Below are positions 7,832 to 14,311 of a stretch of 14,311 nt of DNA, in pieces. Within the stretch, counting starts at the first letter, position 1. Each line of letters starts with the position of its first letter. Source of the stretch: SIO4C1 sp039820425 (GTDB lineage Bacteria > Cyanobacteriota > Cyanobacteriia > Phormidesmidales > Phormidesmidaceae); contig JBCBQD010000144.1 in the NCBI GenBank assembly GCA_039820425.1, positions 1-14,311 on the forward strand. The letters are read 5' to 3'. Made by a program: the position numbers and the translations under genes. A model generated the notes under the pieces. The model was given only the letters and a program-made list of their open reading frames with translations, was not told where the DNA came from and ran no database searches.

Positions 7832-9049
7832 ATGAAAGTATTATTTTTGACGTCTGAGTTTCCCCCCTATGCGGGCGGCGCAGGGGAGTATGTCTATCAG
7901 GTGAGCGCCAATCTATGTCGAGACTGCAGTTTTGATGTCAAAGTCTTGGCCTCAACCAATCATTTTGACCCCGATGAGGTCGGCAAGTTTGATGGCCTCT
8001 TCCCCGGTAAGATGATTCGCTATGCAGACCTGCCGCTCCGGCGTGTGAAGGCGTTATATTATCCGCTTACCGCGCTGTATCGTTTTTTTAAGTCACTGCT
8101 CGTTTACTTGCTGGATAAACCAGATGTTGTTGTTGCCTGTGATGATAGTTCTGCCAAGATAGTTTTCTTGATGCATCGCCTATTGGGTTTTCGCTATGTG
8201 GTGATCACCCACGGCTCAGAGTTTCTCAAAGAGTCGTCTTTTTATTTTCGATCGCTTGAGTCTGCAGAGTTTCTCACTTTTCATAGCTTGCTGTCTAAAA
8301 GCTTTCTGGATAAGGCCCGTCCGTTGTTAGACGTCGATTATGCGGTGATTAATGCAGGGGCTGATGAGAAGATTTATAACATCGAAGATCCTGTGATTTT
8401 TGAGCAGGCTGCGAGGCTGCGGGCAAAGCTCGGCATTCACGAGCAGGCCAAGGTGATTTTGACCGTAGGGACGGTAAGCGATCGCAAAGGGCAGGACTTA
8501 GTCATTAAAGCCCTCTCAGATTTGGTTGCTCAGGGTCGTACAGACCTTGTATATGTGGCAGTGGGGCGATTTCGCGACCCATCCTTTGCTGACCTGCCTC
8601 GTCAGTTTGGGGTCGAAGATTATGTTATCTTTCTAGATTTTGTAGAGCGAGAAGATTTACCGGCCCTCTATGCTCTGGCGGATATCTACGTGCAGCCGTC
8701 GCGCCTGTCTTTGAAGCTAAAATCTATCGAAGGATTTAGTATCTCAACCTGCGAAGCGATGCTGCTGGGTAAGCCTGCCATCGTCACTGACAGTGTGGGG
8801 ATTCAGTCAGTGTTGCGCGAGTTAGAGATTGGGTTGGTGGCTAAATCTGATGACCCTGAAGACTTACGCAACAAGATCACGTTGTTGGCTGATGATCCTA
8901 TATTTCGCCAAAATATGGGGGCTAAATCGGCTCACGTAGCTCGATCTCAGCTCACCTGGGCGACAACAACCCGAGAAATTGCAAGGGTCTTGACCCAGGT
9001 GTCGCCTCATAAATCTCATAAACTTCACAAACCAGAGGCAACGTCATGA
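7832..9049 (+). CDS. GT4-family glycosyltransferase (GT-B fold)
   Basis: A 405-residue protein with the N-terminal LTSEFPPYAGGAGEYVYQ pattern of GT4 enzymes, where the small-residue loop near 14-17 contacts the acceptor side. The C-terminal donor domain opens with ILTVGTVSDRKGQDLVIKAL near 208-227. The E-x7-E motif is Glu300 and Glu308 in EGFSISTCEAM, after a VQPSRL stretch. The family retains anomeric configuration and uses nucleotide sugars; donor and acceptor cannot be told. It probably extends the lipid-linked oligosaccharide at the cytoplasmic face. AAAGG five bases before the ATG is a good ribosome site. The stop overlaps the next start by four bases (ATGA at 9046), so the two glycosyltransferases are probably translationally coupled. 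Confidence 0.9.
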   Translation: MKVLFLTSEFPPYAGGAGEYVYQVSANLCRDCSFDVKVLASTNHFDPDEVGKFDGLFPGKMIRYADLPLRRVKALYYPLTALYRFFKSLLVYLLDKPDVVVACDDSSAKIVFLMHRLLGFRYVVITHGSEFLKESSFYFRSLESAEFLTFHSLLSKSFLDKARPLLDVDYAVINAGADEKIYNIEDPVIFEQAARLRAKLGIHEQAKVILTVGTVSDRKGQDLVIKALSDLVAQGRTDLVYVAVGRFRDPSFADLPRQFGVEDYVIFLDFVEREDLPALYALADIYVQPSRLSLKLKSIEGFSISTCEAMLLGKPAIVTDSVGIQSVLRELEIGLVAKSDDPEDLRNKITLLADDPIFRQNMGAKSAHVARSQLTWATTTREIARVLTQVSPHKSHKLHKPEATS

Positions 9050-10179
9050 AGCCGTGTATTGTGATCCTCTCAACCGGTTTATCTCTAGGGGGCGCAGAGC
9101 AACAGGTGCTTTACTTGGCACGGGGGCTAATCGCCAAGGGCTATGAGGTGAAGGTGGTGTCTCTCATCACTTTAGGAATTTTGGGCAATGAGGCCATGGC
9201 GGAAGGGCTTCCGATCTACAGCTTGGAGATGGCTAGAGGGATGCCCGATCCGCGTGCGATCTTTAAACTGAATCAGTGGCTAAAAACGTGGCAGCCCCAG
9301 GTAATGATTGCCTTTATGGTACATGCAACGCTTTTGGGACGGATTTCTCGATTTTTCTATACAACGCCGATTTTGGTGTCTTCGATCCGCAATGAAAAGG
9401 TGGGTGGCAAGCTGGCAACCTGGCTCTTTAAGCTATCTAATTCGGCGGACGATGCCTGTGTGGTTAACTCTCAAGGCTCGGCTGATGCTTTGAAAGCTCA
9501 AGGCGTGATGGATCCTAGCAAACTGAAGGTGATTCCCAATAGTTTGCAAAGCAATCTTGCCCATTGTGATCTTGCAAGCCAGGCTCGTCTGCGCCGACAG
9601 CTGGATCTCGATGATGAGACCTTTGTTTGGCTGGCTGTGGGCCGACTGGAGCCCTCTAAGGACTATCCTAATCTGCTCAATGCCCTGAGTCGTCTGACGG
9701 TTGAGAAAGTCCATCTGGTGATTGCAGGGGATGGCACGTTAAGTGAGCCTTTGGAGCAACTCGCAAAAGATTTGGAGGTCTCAGATCGAGCCTCGTTTTT
9801 AGGCTGGCGACGAGATATCCCTGACCTATTGACGACGGCGGATGCTTTGGTCTTGTCGTCGGCCTGGGAAGGGATGCCCAATGTGCTGATGGAGGCGCTG
9901 TCCTTAGCTCGACCTGTGGTCGCGACGAATGTGGGGGGGGTGCCTGAAGTGGTGCAAGATTGGGATAGCGGTTTTTTGGTGCCGCCTGGTGATGCCAGTG
10001 CGTTGGCTAAGAAAATGGACCGTTTGATGGGGCTATCGGTGGGCCAACGACAACTGATGGGGAAACGGGGGCAGGCCTATATTCAGTCGCATCATGGACC
10101 TGAAAAGATTGTTAGCCTTTGGGAAGATTTATGTTTAGGGCTCTTGGCGGAGAAAGTTCAATTTGAGGAGGGAGAATGA
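9046..10179 (+). CDS. GT4-family glycosyltransferase (GT-B fold)
   Basis: A 377-residue GT4 enzyme. The N-terminal half starts with STGLSLGGAEQQVLYLARGL, the classic GGAE loop, and includes NEKVGGKLATW and CVVNSQGSADAL. The C-terminal half has LAVGRLEPSKDYPNLLNAL near 202-220, then SSAWEGMPNVLMEALSLARP with Glu275 and Glu283 as the E-x7-E pair, then TNVGGVPEVVQD. The role is addition of one sugar to the growing lipid-linked unit from a nucleotide sugar; specificity is unknown. Its start codon overlaps the stop of the preceding glycosyltransferase, and the next gene is separated by 142 bases of structured sequence, so the transcript may be modulated after this gene. Confidence 0.9.
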   Translation: MKPCIVILSTGLSLGGAEQQVLYLARGLIAKGYEVKVVSLITLGILGNEAMAEGLPIYSLEMARGMPDPRAIFKLNQWLKTWQPQVMIAFMVHATLLGRISRFFYTTPILVSSIRNEKVGGKLATWLFKLSNSADDACVVNSQGSADALKAQGVMDPSKLKVIPNSLQSNLAHCDLASQARLRRQLDLDDETFVWLAVGRLEPSKDYPNLLNALSRLTVEKVHLVIAGDGTLSEPLEQLAKDLEVSDRASFLGWRRDIPDLLTTADALVLSSAWEGMPNVLMEALSLARPVVATNVGGVPEVVQDWDSGFLVPPGDASALAKKMDRLMGLSVGQRQLMGKRGQAYIQSHHGPEKIVSLWEDLCLGLLAEKVQFEEGE

Positions 10180-10202
10180 TGTGTCGTTCAGGGACTGTTT
10201 CT

Positions 10203-10214
10203 CCCAGATCTGGG
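10203..10214. repeat. perfect 12-bp palindrome
   Basis: CCCAGATCTGGG is a perfect two-fold palindrome 24 bases after the preceding stop codon. CAGATCT recurs at 10227-10233 in the next element. Without a T-run it is not a typical terminator; a dimeric protein site or part of the adjoining structured element is possible. Confidence 0.55.
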
Positions 10215-10217
10215 CTG

Positions 10218-10282
10218 CCGTGTATACAGATCTCGGTTAGGAAGCCTAAATCCTGGCTTACCGATGGCTTGTATGTACACGG
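10218..10282. repeat. 65-base imperfect stem-loop between two glycosyltransferase genes
   Basis: Paired arms nest in order: CCGTGTA (10218-10224) with TACACGG (10276-10282), TACA (10225-10228) with TGTA (10270-10273), CGGT (10234-10237) with ACCG (10260-10263), and AAGCC (10242-10246) with GGCTT (10255-10259) closing an 8-base loop. Small bulges separate the helices. This is about 20 bp of pairing in 65 bases, well beyond chance for a 142-base gap. It could be a small palindromic (REP/MITE-like) element, an attenuating leader for the next gene, or a processing site. No T-run follows. Confidence 0.6.
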
Positions 10283-10321
10283 TAGAAGAGTTGGGACAAA
10301 GGGCAGGGAGATGAGAGCCTT

Positions 10322-11485
10322 ATGAACCCAGAAACCTCTGCTAACAAAATCAAAGTTCTACACCTGATTACCCGGTTGGCGGTTGGTGGTGCCCAAGACA
10401 ACACCCTGCTCACCGTTGAAAATCACGATCGCACCCGATTTGAGAGTCATCTTGCCGCTAACCCGGACGATGAATGGCTCCTTCGCGCTCAGCAAGCTGC
10501 GGATGGGTTTCACCCGTTGCCTAATCTGGTGAGACCGATTCATTTGCTCAAAGATATTCGAGCCTTGCTCGACATTGTGGCTTTGCTGCGTCGTGAAAAC
10601 TTTGACGTGTTACATACCCATAGCTCTAAAGCCGGGATTTTAGGTCGTGTTGCGGCCCGCATAGCAGGTATTCCTGTGGTCGTGCATACGATTCATGGGT
10701 TTCCATTCCATGATTTTATGTCGCCGCTCAAGCGAGGGTTTTATATCGCTCTGGAGCGTGGACTGCGGGGATTTGCTGATTTTTATATCACGGTGTGTGA
10801 GTTAAACCGTAAGCAGGCGATTGAGCTAGGCCTAGTGCCGTCAGAGCGATCGCAAACGGTTTACAGCGGTATTAGTTTCACCAAGCTTGATAGACCCGGT
10901 GATCTAGAGGCGACTCGACGTGAACTAGCGATTCCTGAGGGCTGGCAAACCGTTGTGATGGTGGGGCGGCTCGATCAGCAAAAGGCTCCCTATCATTTGA
11001 TTGAAGCATTTGCGCAGGTGGTTCAGATTTGCCCTGAGACGCTGCTGCTGTTGGTGGGGGAGGGGGAGTTGCGATCGCAGCTCGAAACCCAGATTCAACA
11101 GCTAGATCTAACCGGTCAGGTGCACCTGCTCGGGTCTCGGGAAGATGTGCCTGAGATCTTAAAAATTGCCGATATCTTTGCCCTGTCGTCCCTTTGGGAG
11201 GGGCTGGGGCGAGCCATGACCGAGGCCATGCTCTTAGGCAAGCCGGTGGTGGTGCCCGAGATCTATGGCATTCCAGAAATTGTCCATCAGAATGAAACAG
11301 GGCTTTTGTTCTCCTCGGGTGATGCCAATCAGCTGGCAGCCCATCTGATTTATTTGCTGCAACATCCTGAGCTGCGTGAACAACTAGGGGCCAATGCTAA
11401 AATGCTGACCCGAGAACGTTTTGACGCAATGTTGATGGTAAAACAGATAGAGGAGATTTACGATAAGTTGTTAGATATGGATTGA
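10322..11485 (+). CDS. GT4-family glycosyltransferase (GT-B fold)
   Basis: A 387-residue GT4 enzyme. N-terminal features are LHLITRLAVGGAQDNTLLTV, then DVLHTHSSKAGILGRVAAR near 97-115 and VVVHTIHGFPFHDF near 119-132, which together are very typical of a common bacterial surface-polysaccharide subgroup. The donor domain has VVMVGRLDQQKAPYHLIEAF near 209-228 and SSLWEGLGRAMTEAMLLGKP with Glu293 and Glu301. It probably adds one sugar at the cytoplasmic face; donor and acceptor are unknown. The ATG at 10322 has GAGAG about five bases upstream. It is separated from the preceding glycosyltransferase by a hairpin-rich 142 bases and followed by a long inverted repeat, so it is flanked on both sides by palindromic elements. 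Confidence 0.9.
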   Translation: MNPETSANKIKVLHLITRLAVGGAQDNTLLTVENHDRTRFESHLAANPDDEWLLRAQQAADGFHPLPNLVRPIHLLKDIRALLDIVALLRRENFDVLHTHSSKAGILGRVAARIAGIPVVVHTIHGFPFHDFMSPLKRGFYIALERGLRGFADFYITVCELNRKQAIELGLVPSERSQTVYSGISFTKLDRPGDLEATRRELAIPEGWQTVVMVGRLDQQKAPYHLIEAFAQVVQICPETLLLLVGEGELRSQLETQIQQLDLTGQVHLLGSREDVPEILKIADIFALSSLWEGLGRAMTEAMLLGKPVVVPEIYGIPEIVHQNETGLLFSSGDANQLAAHLIYLLQHPELREQLGANAKMLTRERFDAMLMVKQIEEIYDKLLDMD

Positions 11486-11515
11486 GTAAGGCCCCCTAGT
11501 CGCTTGGCTGGCGCT

Positions 11516-11580
11516 AGATCCCCGGCTTCTTCTCTGGTGTCTAGGGATACTGTTGAAATCAAATAAGAAGCCGGGGATCT
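11516..11580. repeat. 65-base element with perfect 16-bp terminal inverted repeats
   Basis: AGATCCCCGGCTTCTT (11516-11531) and AAGAAGCCGGGGATCT (11565-11580) are exact reverse complements around a 33-base AT-richer centre. The arm sequence resembles the AAGAAGTCGGGGATCT-type palindromes that I recall as dispersed intergenic repeats in many cyanobacteria. The best reading is a small non-coding palindromic repeat (MITE/REP-like). It begins 31 bases after the glycosyltransferase stop, so its transcript hairpin could also terminate or stabilise the upstream mRNA. Confidence 0.75.
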
Positions 11581-11665
11581 GTAACCCATCAACACAGCCG
11601 TATAGCCTCTGCGATGTTGGTGTAAGTTTGAATCATCAATGTAGAAGTTCAAGGGATTTAAAGTC

Positions 11666-12064
11666 GTGCTTCAAGGTGGATGCTATTGTGGGGCTATTCG
11701 ATATCAGGCGAGTGGTTCTCCCTTTCATGAAACCCATTGTCATTGCTCTGTCTGTCGTCGAACCAGTGGTGCGCCTTTTGTGACATGGTTTAGTGCTGCA
11801 AAATCAGGATTTAAATTTACATCGGGCACCCCTACACGATTTAAATCGACGGCGAGGGGCTCACGGACTTTCTGTCCTCACTGTGGCACGCCTCTAACTT
11901 GCGAACTGGATGATTTTCCTGATGAAATCGATGTCACCACTTGCAGTTTGGATAATCCAGAACAGTTGCTCCCCAAAGACCATACCTGGGTTAGTCGCCA
12001 GCTACACTGGATTTCTTTGAGTGATGGATTGCCCGTTTATAAAGAAAGCCGTCATGAAGGTTGA
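11666..12064 (+). CDS. GFA/CENP-V family zinc-cysteine protein
   Basis: A 132-residue protein of the GFA (glutathione-dependent formaldehyde-activating enzyme-like) / CENP-V fold. Cysteines follow the family spacing: GGCYCGAIRY (Cys6, Cys8), HCHCSVCRR (Cys25, Cys27, Cys30) and FCPHCGTPL (Cys70, Cys73), expected to hold two zinc sites. Length is normal for the family. Most members have no proven reaction, and the glutathione/formaldehyde label should not be taken as shown. It starts with GTG; AAGGG lies about ten bases upstream. The stop is ten bases before the next start, so it is probably cotranscribed with the nucleotide-sugar reductase, though it has no obvious part in glycan synthesis. 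Confidence 0.85.
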   Translation: MLQGGCYCGAIRYQASGSPFHETHCHCSVCRRTSGAPFVTWFSAAKSGFKFTSGTPTRFKSTARGSRTFCPHCGTPLTCELDDFPDEIDVTTCSLDNPEQLLPKDHTWVSRQLHWISLSDGLPVYKESRHEG

Positions 12065-12074
12065 ATAGCCAACA

Positions 12075-13073
12075 ATGCCAAACCCAGAAACTCAATCTAA
12101 GACTGTTTTAGTGACCGGGGCAACCGGCTTTATCGGCGGACATTTGCTGCCTGTCCTGTCCCAGGAAGGCGGGAAGATTGTCGCGGCTGTCCGTAGCGAA
12201 GATGGTCAACCCTTTGAGGCGTCTGTCAGATGGGTGGTGGTTGGCGAAATTGATGGTCAGACTGACTGGCAAGCTGCTTTAGAGGGGGTCGATACTGTTG
12301 TTCATTTGGCGGCCCGGGCCCATCAAATTAAAGATACATCTGCTGATCCAGAGGGTGACTTTCAGCGGGTGAATGTCCAGGGCACTGCCAATTTGGTCAG
12401 GCAGTGTGTTGAGCACGGGGTGAAACATTTTGTGTTTATCAGCTCCATTGGGGCGATGGCGACGCTGAGCGCCACCCAGCTCACGGCGGAGTCACCCTGT
12501 CATCCAGATACGCCCTATGGTCGTAGCAAGCTCGATGCAGAGAAGGCTGTGATCGAGTTGGCGGGTGATGCCATGACCTGGACCATTCTGCGCCCTACAC
12601 TGGTCTACGGGGCGGGCAATCCAGGCAATATGGAGCGCCTGATTAAACTGGTGGATAAAGGGCTGCCGCTGCCCTTTGGGGCCATAGACAATCGCCGCAG
12701 TTTTGTCTATGTTGGCAATCTGGTCGATATTATCTTGCGGGTGATGACCCACCCCAAGGCAGCTAATCAAGTTTTCTTAGCCAGTGATGGCGAGGATTTG
12801 TCTACTCCGGATTTGATTTGTGCTCTGGCGGCGTGTGCGGATAAACCCTGTCAGTTGCTCAAGATTTCACCAGGGATACTGCGTCTGGGTGGCATCTTGG
12901 GCGATGTGTTGCAATCTGCATTAGGTCGCCCCGTTGGCTTAAACTCTGAGACGATGGCGCGGTTGTTGGGGTCTCTATTTGTGGATAATGGCAAGTTGCG
13001 ATCGCACTTAGATTGGCGGCCTCCCTACTCCCTGTCGACTGGGTTGCAGCGCACCTTGAATTTAAAGTCGTAA
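12075..13073 (+). CDS. NAD-dependent sugar epimerase/reductase, WbpV-like extended SDR
   Basis: A 332-residue extended SDR enzyme. The nucleotide-binding GATGFIG is at residues 15-21, VVHLAARAH near 75-83, the FISSIGAMA serine near 123-124, and the catalytic Tyr148-xxx-Lys152 in PYGRSKLDAEKAV, followed by LRPTLVYGAGNPGNMERL. The pattern, length and next gene resemble WbpV of Pseudomonas O-antigen loci and WreQ of Rhizobium etli, which reduce the 4-keto group of UDP-4-keto-6-deoxy-GlcNAc to give UDP-QuiNAc. UDP-FucNAc or a simple 4-epimerase role is also possible. The 4-keto substrate could come from the dehydratase encoded at 1189-3201. It follows the GFA gene by ten bases and lies upstream of the WbpL-like transferase, the order seen in wbpV-wbpL. 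Confidence 0.85.
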   Translation: MPNPETQSKTVLVTGATGFIGGHLLPVLSQEGGKIVAAVRSEDGQPFEASVRWVVVGEIDGQTDWQAALEGVDTVVHLAARAHQIKDTSADPEGDFQRVNVQGTANLVRQCVEHGVKHFVFISSIGAMATLSATQLTAESPCHPDTPYGRSKLDAEKAVIELAGDAMTWTILRPTLVYGAGNPGNMERLIKLVDKGLPLPFGAIDNRRSFVYVGNLVDIILRVMTHPKAANQVFLASDGEDLSTPDLICALAACADKPCQLLKISPGILRLGGILGDVLQSALGRPVGLNSETMARLLGSLFVDNGKLRSHLDWRPPYSLSTGLQRTLNLKS

Positions 13074-13083
13074 TCATTGCAAC

Positions 13084-13138
13084 TTAGCCAAAGATCGTTA
13101 TCTTTTATACTCTGGACGGCTAAATACTGAACGTTTTT
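13084..13138 (+). terminator. possible terminator after the reductase gene
   Basis: TTAGCC (13084-13089) pairs with GGCTAA (13118-13123), enclosing a second stem AAAGAT (13090-13095) with ATCTTT (13100-13105). TTTTT follows at 13134-13138, about ten bases downstream. Both stems are short and the T-run is offset, so confidence is low; position just after a stop codon supports it. Confidence 0.35.
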
Positions 13139-13145
13139 CTGGAAG

Positions 13146-13216
13146 GGTGAGTCGCTTCGCACTCACCTCTTCACCAGCGCAGCGCACTCACCAATCACAT
13201 AAGCAGCGCACTCACC
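13146..13216. repeat. hairpin plus direct repeats sharing an ACTCACC core
   Basis: GGTGAGT (13146-13152) and ACTCACC (13161-13167) form a 7-bp stem that an inner GC/GC pair can extend. The 14-mer GCAGCGCACTCACC then occurs exactly at 13179-13192 and 13203-13216, a 24-base period. The three ACTCACC copies are all complementary to the single GGTGAGT, so alternative pairings are possible. This is a compact non-coding repeat cluster of unknown role. Confidence 0.6.
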
Positions 13217-13517
13217 CGTCACACACAAAGTCCATCTTTAAGTCGTCAGCAGTATATCTAAAGGCTTTACCCAATTGCCGCTTCTAAACGCCCAATCTTA
13301 TTGATGGCTTCATCTATTGTCAGCCATCTGGCGGATAATGTAGCTAAGGCAACCTGGTTTGTGTCGTTAACGTCTTAGCTAATGAGAGGCTGGCTGACCG
13401 TTCCCCCCTTGGACGCAAATACCTGTAGATGCAATTGACAGGCCCGTATGTGGCCCAGAGTTTTTTTAAGGCTGCACTGCCGCTAATTGCTCATCTTGCC
13501 GAGGAGTTTATACATCC

Positions 13518-14311
13518 ATGACATCCAGCATCATAGCTACGCTGACGCCAGCGTTTGCTTTGCCGTTTTTAGGGCCAACCTTTGCCCTGAGTTTAGTGGC
13601 GGTCGCCGGGGTGCGAAAGTATTTACAAAATCAGCTGCTTGATATCCCTAACGAGCGCAGCTCTCACACTCGCCCTACGCCGCGAGGGGGCGGACTCGGT
13701 TTTATTATTGCGTTTGCGATCGCATTTCCCCTCGTCTGGCTGGTGGCACCTGCTCTGACGGCTGGGGTACCCCCTTTGGTGTGGCTTGCCCTGGTGCCTT
13801 TGATTGCCATCGGCATCGTAGACGATTGGCGAAGTGTTTCCTCGGGGCTGCGGTATCTGGTGCAGCTCAGTGTGGCCGTGATGATAGTCTATGCCTGTGG
13901 GGCGTTTCCGTTACCAGGGCTGAGCCAACTGGGGATGCCAGGGGTCTGGCTAGTAACGGGGCTGACGGTGATTGGCGTGACCGCGCTGATCAATTTTTAT
14001 AACTTTATGGATGGTTTAGATGGTTTGGTCGCCGGTGTGTCCGCACTACAGCTCAGCTTTTTAGCCCTTTGGAGTCAGCAGCCAATACTTTGGTTGTGGG
14101 TGGTGGCCTTACTCGGGTTTCTCTATTGGAACTGGTCTCCGGCCAAGATCTTTATGGGGGATGCGGGTAGTACGACTCTAGGGGCTGTGGTCAGCATTGC
14201 CTTGCTCTCACAACCTCACTCAACCTCAGGCACAATGTGGACCAGTCTGGTGATTTTGCTACCCCTGGTGGGTGATGCCGTTTATACGCTGCTGCGTCGT
14301 TTGCTGCGGGG
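13518..14311 (+). CDS. WecA/WbpL-type polyprenyl-phosphate sugar-1-phosphate transferase (C-terminus beyond right edge)
   Basis: 264 full codons are present and no stop is reached, so the C-terminal part is missing. The protein belongs to the MraY/WecA (PNPT) superfamily, which moves an amino-sugar phosphate from a UDP-sugar to undecaprenyl phosphate and so starts a glycan. Features are LLDIPNERSSHTRPTPRGGG near 40-59 (the bacterial WecA/WbpL-type loop), Asp102-Asp103 in GIVDDWRS, NFMDGLDGL with Asn162, Asp165 and Asp168, and IFMGDAGST with Asp215, with at least seven hydrophobic segments between. The ATG at 13518 has GAGGAG 11 bases upstream, the same spacing as the polymerase gene. The substrate is probably the product of the reductase gene just upstream, by analogy with the WbpV-WbpL pair. 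Conserved acidic residues are intact. Confidence 0.9.
   Translation, partial: MTSSIIATLTPAFALPFLGPTFALSLVAVAGVRKYLQNQLLDIPNERSSHTRPTPRGGGLGFIIAFAIAFPLVWLVAPALTAGVPPLVWLALVPLIAIGIVDDWRSVSSGLRYLVQLSVAVMIVYACGAFPLPGLSQLGMPGVWLVTGLTVIGVTALINFYNFMDGLDGLVAGVSALQLSFLALWSQQPILWLWVVALLGFLYWNWSPAKIFMGDAGSTTLGAVVSIALLSQPHSTSGTMWTSLVILLPLVGDAVYTLLRRLLR

Larger units (their letters stand above)
13074..13517. other. 444-base gap between reductase and initiating transferase
   Basis: No convincing gene is visible in either strand. The left part (13084-13138) can fold into nested short hairpins with a following T-run, the middle (13146-13216) holds a hairpin and direct repeats, and the right part (about 13220-13500) shows nothing I can name apart from the ribosome site GAGGAG at 13501-13506. 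A leftward open stretch of 34 codons at about 13271-13372 has a protein-like composition but no start and no recognised family. Confidence 0.6.

Noticed and set aside
13179..13216. The two 14-mer repeats as the start of a CRISPR array
   Set aside because: Only two units with 10-base spacing exist, too short for CRISPR repeats and spacers, and no cas gene is nearby.
13271..13372. Leftward open stretch of 34 codons ending in TAA, with a protein-like composition (LTIDEAINKIGRLEAAIG at the end)
   Set aside because: There is a stop immediately upstream, no start codon and no family I recognise. An open run of this length is not rare by chance, so I do not call a pseudogene.
13435..13440. TTGACA as a -35 promoter element ahead of the initiating transferase
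   Set aside because: At 16-18 bases downstream there is no acceptable -10 hexamer (GAGTTT-like sequence), so it is an isolated match.
13441..13467. GGCC/GGCC short hairpin followed by seven T residues as an intrinsic terminator
   Set aside because: The stem is only about 4 bp and would be too unstable; the T-run alone is not enough.

Overview
The window looks like cyanobacterial chromosomal DNA. Ten exact copies of the octamer GCGATCGC (HIP1, the over-represented cyanobacterial palindrome) start at about 674, 4597, 4930, 6466, 6718, 8478, 10846, 11071, 12998 and 13716. The leftmost gene is a DUF3370 protein, a family I know only from cyanobacteria. Composition is moderate (about 50% GC by eye), which would suit a Leptolyngbya-like or related lineage, but the sequence alone does not fix the genus.

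Functionally this is a cell-surface polysaccharide locus of the Wzx/Wzy type. On the minus strand, reading leftwards from about 3.2 kb, lie a membrane-bound nucleotide-sugar 4,6-dehydratase (WbpM/PglF/CapD type) and then a 5'-complete DUF3370 gene that runs off the left edge. An 876-base divergent intergenic region (3256-4131) carries direct repeats and AT-rich inverted repeats. Reading rightwards are a Wzy-like polymerase/ligase (4132), a Wzx-like flippase (5503), a PAPS-type sulfotransferase (6897) and three GT4 (GT-B fold) glycosyltransferases (7832, 9046, 10322). They are followed by a GFA/CENP-V zinc-cysteine protein (11666), an SDR nucleotide-sugar reductase/epimerase of the WbpV type (12075) and the start of a WecA/WbpL-type lipid-phosphate sugar-1-phosphate transferase (13518, cut by the right edge).

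The genes fit together as follows (inference from families). The dehydratase makes a UDP-4-keto-6-deoxy-HexNAc and the SDR enzyme reduces it to UDP-QuiNAc or UDP-FucNAc. The WecA/WbpL-like enzyme loads that sugar phosphate on the polyprenyl phosphate. The three GT4 enzymes extend it, the sulfotransferase may sulfate it, Wzx flips it and Wzy polymerises or ligates it. That would give an O-antigen-like, possibly sulfated surface glycan. No chain-length regulator (Wzz/Wzc) or export channel is in the window.

The gaps are not empty. A 16-bp perfect inverted repeat (11516-11580), a long imperfect hairpin with an adjacent perfect palindrome (10203-10282) and a repeat cluster built on GCAGCGCACTCACC (13146-13216) mark three of the junctions inside the cluster. 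They are the main unexplained structures here. I see no CRISPR array, tRNA, rRNA, transposase or defence system.
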